Shown: piece after piece, positions 60,401-64,000 of the stretch
How positions within the stretch are numbered: the stretch's first letter is position 1
Layout: each line of letters begins with the position of its first letter
Assembly (NCBI GenBank): GCA_937974245.1
Contig: CALJKV010000064.1
Span: 28,586-92,585, forward strand
From: an uncultured Chloroflexota bacterium
GTDB lineage: Bacteria > Chloroflexota > Anaerolineae > Aggregatilineales > Phototrophicaceae
Direction: 5' to 3'
Length of the DNA: 64,000 nucleotides
Program-made: the position numbers and the translations under genes
The notes under the pieces: model-generated
What the model saw: the letters and a program-made list of their open reading frames with translations, nothing else
Databases searched by the model: none
What the model was told of the DNA's origin: nothing

Positions 60401-60701
60401 GTACATCATCAGCGCCCGATTCCATCAAATCGGTCTGGTAGGCCGGGTCGGTTGATTGAGAGAACACAAGCACTGGCACCAATGGGACGCGTCGCTTGAT
60501 TTCTTTGACAACACTCAGGATTTCATTGGCAAAAACGGTATCCACCAGGAGGATGAGTTCATAGCGGTTATCGCGCAGCGCTTCCATCGCCTGGCCGGGT
60601 TCATGGATAGTATGGATGCGATATATGGTGTTGTTCAACGTAGCGGTCAGCCTGTCGCCATCGTCACTCACGAATAACAGTTCAGTGGGTTGCACTGCCA
60701 T
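57402..60701 (-). CDS. Hybrid sensor with N-terminal receiver, GAF/PAS, histidine-kinase-like module, receiver and OmpR-type DNA-binding domain
   Basis: 1099 residues, no membrane segment. Order: degenerate receiver (1-115), two GAF-like domains (about 130-300, 310-460), PAS (about 465-590), DHp-like region (about 600-680), HATPase_c (about 710-830; HNAFKFSSSGAP, RDQGMGIPTEELERIFEPFYQ, GAGLGLYLTRQII), receiver (about 870-985; LILLDVNLPDANGLD) and a winged helix (about 1000-1099; LTRIEYDLLHTLAVNQG, RLRKKLEPTPDSPRYI). The DHp motif SHELRTP reads SERIRVP, so the phospho-acceptor His is Glu612. The second receiver's conserved Lys is Asp (YIDDSV). Sensing and transcription output are on one chain. 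Start is ATG 60701 after a TTG. Confidence 0.9.
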   Translation of the reverse strand: MAVQPTELLFVSDDGDRLTATLNNTIYRIHTIHEPGQAMEALRDNRYELILLVDTVFANEILSVVKEIKRRVPLVPVLVFSQSTDPAYQTDLMESGADDVLLPEIPGDELERRLRLILRQRRHNQTLAQRNQNLQAITVVARRLHSATEPLELIHDSIDLASTTFKLYGLAIILGEGDSYQLYAGREGAAVNSGLYESQITLKDYDPFRRVIQSGIVQVFRNIVADPHYTPIPVLPTPESAIIVPLNYQEHKFGAMAVFGTSQHPLSHDDLLIYELFASQFTLALHNARHYHSQRISAQSSQHLIRAWQRFINLHSFVDIAQNLRELVEDIPNVGNALVWMYDNNIEAPGTLTQGSSEQAIQVFRELEAAGKIDEFIKLLDDNHFQPISVYLGMGKNDPLRGLFSALNGQQLTVVPIVDAARFSGGIIASVTNSRQYSAEDAKLLIVSLAHAAGQALERSTLIARTVEKSNQLETMLRSISEGFFFVDDGGHVVFCNPQFTELTGINPSEVLDKDSDTLLKAIAVQAEDADWVQSQLKDAIDRVLAGHPQGSDDYPIVEITLTNPDRDLHIEFTHIPGIAGAASAWAGIIRSNTRFKSMFSMQALLLDKMSERIRVPYAQVRGLITTLNEQHSRFTHRERSRFLRQIEESVEDLGRLWDNFLEMYHLEIAGLSLSREEADLYDLVQHVLESRLFGDQRRQVHVEAPARLPLVEFDDLRLEQALANILHNAFKFSSSGAPIHLNIERQGSDEVRIIIRDQGMGIPTEELERIFEPFYQASNNATEEGAGLGLYLTRQIIRRHGGNIWVESELGKGTTFTLSLPVVAGEPVFVHSPRPVPAQMTPPVPVAAPAVPDAQPRTPERVTGGRRVTDRQPQTIMVVGKQSSLLNRLVDQLDDQGYELIPFESGEEALRDVNTVRLDLILLDVNLPDANGLDICERLCKRTEVPIILLADDPSDPEKVRALLLGADDYIDDSVGDDELMARVNVIFKRRRIPDRTREPLDLGNLFVDFARREVYLNNAPLELTRIEYDLLHTLAVNQGQVLTHKQLLEKVWGPEYQGETQYLWVNVSRLRKKLEPTPDSPRYIHTQPGVGYVFRSG

Positions 60702-61409
60702 CAATCCATCTTACCTTAGTCTACTTAGTCTACTGAGCGGAATGGGTTTCGTCGTGCAGCAACCTGCATCAAGAGTGCAGGTAGGGCGCTCACCATACGA
60801 AACGTCTTTACATAATTTAGATTCTACCAGGATTACACTGTATGACAACTTGTCTGCTGCCGCAATTGCGTACCACCCAAAATGGCCGATTCTAACGGAA
60901 TTGATAGACCTGACTGAGTGAGGGCAGAGGGCAAATCGTTTACATTAATTACGGACAAAACATACCCCGCCATTACCAGGTACGCAGGTGATAGATTGCC
61001 AGAAGACACGTGAAATGTCTTTCATCCGGGGGATTCTACTAACCGGCAACCGCATATACCCTAATTCTAAAGTGATTTCCCAACCTGCACCTCTTCTGAC
61101 CGCAGTGGATAGGGGAAAGGACACACTTCCCTACGTGATTGTCGATTCCTGTAGGTTTGTGCAGCTATTCTGGAAAAGACTTGGTATAATTACGGTTTGT
61201 TAAGCTGATTCAGCCGTCGGTGTATCTTATACTCAAGCAGTGACCCCTGGTTGATAAGCGTCGGCGGGCATAAATGCGGATGTGTACGTAGCACGCGGGG
61301 CGACCCTACGTAAACAGCCACCAACCAACATACAGGCACAGCTAACTGAGGTTTGTTCGGCATACTCCAAGCTCTGTTTAGTTTTTTTGTGTCATTAAGA
61401 AGGTGCTTG
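60702..61409. other. Approximately 700-bp divergent intergenic region
   Basis: Contains a 9-bp tandem repeat TTAGTCTAC x2 (60716-60733), next to the sensor gene start, and a good extended -10 (61191-61200) for the kinase gene. The rest shows no RNA gene and no convincing ORF. Confidence 0.5.
61191..61200 (+). promoter_or_regulatory. Extended -10 promoter candidate for the membrane kinase gene
   Basis: TTGGTATAAT contains TGnTATAAT, a perfect extended -10, without a clear -35. It would give a leader of about 200 nt before the ATG at 61410. Confidence 0.5.
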
Positions 61410-63578
61410 ATGAATCACATGATTCAGAATCGCTATCAGGTTGAAACAACCATTGGCAGTGGGGGAATGGGGACAGTCTATCGCTGCCTGGACACCCAGA
61501 CCAATGAAAAGGTCGCGCTGAAAGAACTGAACCGGGAAGCCGTCAGGCAAGATCCGGCGCTGCTTGAGCGTTTTGCCCGTGAAGGCGAGGCACTCAAGTT
61601 GGTGGCACATCCGAATATTGTGCAGGTGAAGGGGACATTTACGGAAAATGACACACACTATCTCGTAATGGAATATGTCCCCGGCGGTTCACTCAAGGAC
61701 CTGGTCGAGCGCGAGGAACCGATTTCTATCAAACGTGTTCTCGAAATCAGTCTGGGTATCTGTGACGCGCTCACCCGCGCCCATTACATGGGCATTGTGC
61801 ATCGGGATATTAAGCCGGCAAATGTGCTGATTGACCTGGATGGCTCACCACGACTGACTGACTTCGGCATCGCGCTCATGGTGGATCGAGAAACCATCAC
61901 CAAGACGGATTCAGTCGTTGGCACCCTGGAATATATTCCCCCGGAGATTCTAAAAGGCGAACCAACCGATTTGGGTGCGGATATGTGGTCACTGGGTGTA
62001 CTGATCTACGAAATGCTCACCAGTCAGCGCCCCTTCATTAGCGATGGCAGTATGGCTGCGACCATGATGGCGATCATCAGCCAGCCTGTGCCGGATTTAC
62101 ATAAGCTGCGCCCGGAAACGCCCGATGAACTAGTGAATCTTGTCATGCGCCTGCTGGATAAAGACCATACGCAGCGCCCGGCTCAGATACGCCAGATTGG
62201 GCTGGAGATTGACACATTACTGCGAGCTTTGCACGGCCACAAGAATCTGGCGGCGGCGCGTTTTGCTGAAAACGATTCCCTGCTGCTGCCGCACCAGCAG
62301 GATAACCTGCCGGAAGGCTGCGAGAACATTACCGGTCGTGACCGCGAACTAGAGGTTATCAACGATCTGTTTAACCAGCGCGATAAACGCCTGATTACCA
62401 TCGTTGGCCCGGTAGAAACCGGTAAGACCGCGCTGGCACTGGCGGCAGCTTCTCATGAAAAAGCGCGTTTCCCGCACGGGACCTGGTTTGTGGAGTTAGG
62501 GGCCTGCAAAACGGTGAGTGATGCCGTAGCCGCTATTTCCGCCGTGGTCAATCTCCCTCAGAAAAACGTGATTTCCTTGCAGGCGCTCCAGGATTTTTTG
62601 AAGTATAAGACGCTGCTGCTTGTATTAGATCACTGCCAGCAGATTGAGATGATTGACAAGATTATCCAACGTATATTGGATTCTGCCCCTGGTGTGCGGT
62701 GTATTGTCACGTCCCGCCAGGCGCTTGACCTGCCGGATGAAACCGTGTTGGACCCTGGCTATGTCAAACGCAAGGAGGCCACGCAAATTCTACAAACCGG
62801 CATTGAGGGGTTTAAACGTTACAAGAATGTCCTGACGGAGCGCGAATATCAATTCGTCCGGGCGCAGGTAGATAGTGGCGTGTTGCACCCGACTGACGAA
62901 TTCATCGAACTCATACGTGCCAGCAAGCGCGAGTCCTTGAAGCGCCACCTGGTTTACCGGGGTTTCGCGGTATTTCTATCAAGTATCCTTATTGTAATCT
63001 CCGGTATTCTGGCGAATGTTTTTCAGGTCAGTGGTTCGGGCGGAATCTCGGAAAATTTGGCCGCGAACTTGATTGTTGATTTAGTTGTGGGCATCATCAT
63101 AAATGAGAGCGCTACCATATTCCTGACAATCCTGGAACACAGGGGTTATGCCTACTGGAAACGATTCAGGGGGGTTCTGCTGTCGATGGGTTTCAGCACC
63201 GGCATTTTTATCGCGCTGTTGCGCCTACTGGGTATTGGCGCATTTTCTAATGTGTTATCAGCTTTTATCATGGGGGCTATGGTAGGCACGGGGTTGGGTG
63301 GGATATTGTTCTTCTCGGTTCCTCGCCATCGCCACCGTACATGGTGGCAGCAGTTAGGCCGCAGTTTTATTGTAGGGCTGTTGGCAGGGGTCGGACTGGC
63401 GGGTCTGGTTGTGTCTGTGTCAAGTATACAGGGTGAATCGATGCTCACTGTGGAAGATGTCCGTTTGCTGTGGTTCCAAATACCGATTTCGAGTATCGCA
63501 ATCACATTGGCTTTTTCGCTGGGTATTGAAATCAGCAATCGGATGCTTTTAGGTCCACCAGCGTCCCCGGAATCATAG
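61410..63578 (+). CDS. Ser/Thr protein kinase fused to an NB-ARC-like ATPase and a multi-pass membrane domain
   Basis: 722 residues. The kinase domain (about 9-265) is intact: GSGGMGTV, VALKE with Lys38, HRDIKPAN (131-138), DFG (151-153). An NB-ARC/STAND-like P-loop module follows (about 300-470) with Walker A GPVETGKT (333-340) and LLLVLDHCQQIE as Walker B; the typical C-terminal repeats are absent. A helical linker and about six membrane helices (about 530-715) end the protein. ATG 61410 has GAAGGTG upstream. Together with the kinase at 10.5 kb this is the second kinase-STAND fusion in the window, but this one is membrane-bound. Confidence 0.9.
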   Translation: MNHMIQNRYQVETTIGSGGMGTVYRCLDTQTNEKVALKELNREAVRQDPALLERFAREGEALKLVAHPNIVQVKGTFTENDTHYLVMEYVPGGSLKDLVEREEPISIKRVLEISLGICDALTRAHYMGIVHRDIKPANVLIDLDGSPRLTDFGIALMVDRETITKTDSVVGTLEYIPPEILKGEPTDLGADMWSLGVLIYEMLTSQRPFISDGSMAATMMAIISQPVPDLHKLRPETPDELVNLVMRLLDKDHTQRPAQIRQIGLEIDTLLRALHGHKNLAAARFAENDSLLLPHQQDNLPEGCENITGRDRELEVINDLFNQRDKRLITIVGPVETGKTALALAAASHEKARFPHGTWFVELGACKTVSDAVAAISAVVNLPQKNVISLQALQDFLKYKTLLLVLDHCQQIEMIDKIIQRILDSAPGVRCIVTSRQALDLPDETVLDPGYVKRKEATQILQTGIEGFKRYKNVLTEREYQFVRAQVDSGVLHPTDEFIELIRASKRESLKRHLVYRGFAVFLSSILIVISGILANVFQVSGSGGISENLAANLIVDLVVGIIINESATIFLTILEHRGYAYWKRFRGVLLSMGFSTGIFIALLRLLGIGAFSNVLSAFIMGAMVGTGLGGILFFSVPRHRHRTWWQQLGRSFIVGLLAGVGLAGLVVSVSSIQGESMLTVEDVRLLWFQIPISSIAITLAFSLGIEISNRMLLGPPASPES

Positions 63579-63753
63579 CCTATCAGCGGGGAATTACCGG
63601 GAGATTATTTATGACCATTGTGTGATATGGGTCATTAAAATAACAAAATTGCCGGACATCCTGCAAAAAATCTGCAAAGACCGCTTGCCCATAATCCCAT
63701 TTTGTATATACCATAAAGTAGCCGCAGGTTCTTTTAGATAGGGAGATATTTTT

Positions 63754-64000
63754 GTGAGGTCTATATATCGCTCAGTTATAGCCGGACTCCTACTACTGAT
63801 TGTCAGTGTTTCTTTTGTTGCTCAGGCGCAGACGAATGGCGTACAAGTGCAGTGCCCAGGTGGACCGACTATCGAAAACGGCGTTGAAGTTGTCATCAAT
63901 ATGCGTTCCGGTTTTACGTACACCGCCACCGCAATCGGCCTGAATGGTTTCGACCCGGTATTGGCTGTCTATGATGCTTCCGGCACCGTGCTATGCAACG
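63754..64000 (+). CDS. Secreted protein, N-terminal part (cut by window edge)
   Basis: An open frame from GTG 63754 to the window end (82 codons), with GGGAG upstream. A signal peptide (RSIYRSVIAGLLLLIVSVS, cleavage near VAQAQT) precedes a beta-rich start (PTIENGVEVVINMRSGFTYT, then FDPVLAVYDASGTVLCN), reminiscent of bacterial pre-peptidase C-terminal or similar secreted beta-domains. That resemblance is weak. The C-terminus lies outside the window. Confidence 0.65.
   Translation, partial: MRSIYRSVIAGLLLLIVSVSFVAQAQTNGVQVQCPGGPTIENGVEVVINMRSGFTYTATAIGLNGFDPVLAVYDASGTVLCN

Noticed and set aside
1..64000. CRISPR arrays, tRNA/rRNA genes, insertion sequences, prophage
   Set aside because: No regularly spaced repeats, cloverleaf pattern, rRNA-like blocks, transposase, integrase or structural phage genes were seen on reading.

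Overview
The window looks like a bacterial chromosome segment, most likely from the Chloroflexota (Anaerolineae-like). This assignment is inferred from gene content, not from any search. Pointers are moderate to high GC, frequent GTG and TTG starts, lipoproteins with Thr-Pro-rich linkers, Ser/Thr kinases fused to ATPase modules, FHA proteins, DUF5996 and DUF427 proteins, and a glmS ribozyme. I see no phage, transposase, CRISPR array, rRNA or tRNA.

Layout. 1-13.8 kb: a truncated secreted protein, an FHA protein, ftsH, a phosphoribosyltransferase, a tetR-yceI pair with twin palindromic operators, a GlsB-type membrane protein, ychF, an SLC13-type permease, a small exporter and a 1102-aa kinase-ATPase-TPR protein. 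14-19.7 kb: a polyamine-type ABC transporter operon (potB, potC, two tandem potD paralogues, potA). An N-carbamoylputrescine amidase-like gene at 30.8 kb fits the same polyamine theme. 19.7-24.4 kb: paired small membrane proteins, DUF5996, a PPOX-fold oxidoreductase, a two-domain surface protein and an unknown anchored coiled-coil protein. 24.5-26.7 kb: glmS preceded by a recognisable but divergent glmS ribozyme. 27-30.5 kb: an accessory island holding a membrane protein with a catalytically stripped nicotinamidase-like domain, directly followed by an FHA-TIR fusion and then an AT-rich zinc-ribbon gene. 30.8-35.8 kb: amidase, small unknown, comEC with a degenerate C-terminal domain, glycosyltransferase.

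35.8-41.1 kb, all on the minus strand: a TIR-Hsp70 fusion, DUF427, an unknown conserved protein, a HEAT-repeat protein and a TrpC-fold protein that has lost its catalytic residues. 41.5-48 kb: gatC, a response regulator, a membrane protein, then an alpha-type ribosomal operon (rpmJ-rpsM-rpsK-rpoA-rplQ-truA-rplM-rpsI) with its own promoter, lacking infA and rpsD. 48-53.9 kb: a DUF4260-tetR operon with paired operators over its promoter, a PfkB kinase, otsB and otsA converging with a 136-nt overlap, and a secreted nuclease. 54-64 kb: three small membrane proteins, a TolB-like lipoprotein, a 1099-aa sensor/transcription factor whose phospho-acceptor His is replaced by Glu, a second Ser/Thr kinase fused to an NB-ARC-like ATPase and membrane domain, and the start of a secreted protein.

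The most unusual theme is signalling: two STAND-like kinases, two FHA proteins (one carrying TIR) and a second TIR fused to Hsp70. The best candidate for an undescribed system is the pseudo-nicotinamidase membrane protein plus FHA-TIR pair: a possible NAD-cleaving effector beside a domain of the fold that binds nicotinamide. That link is inference.
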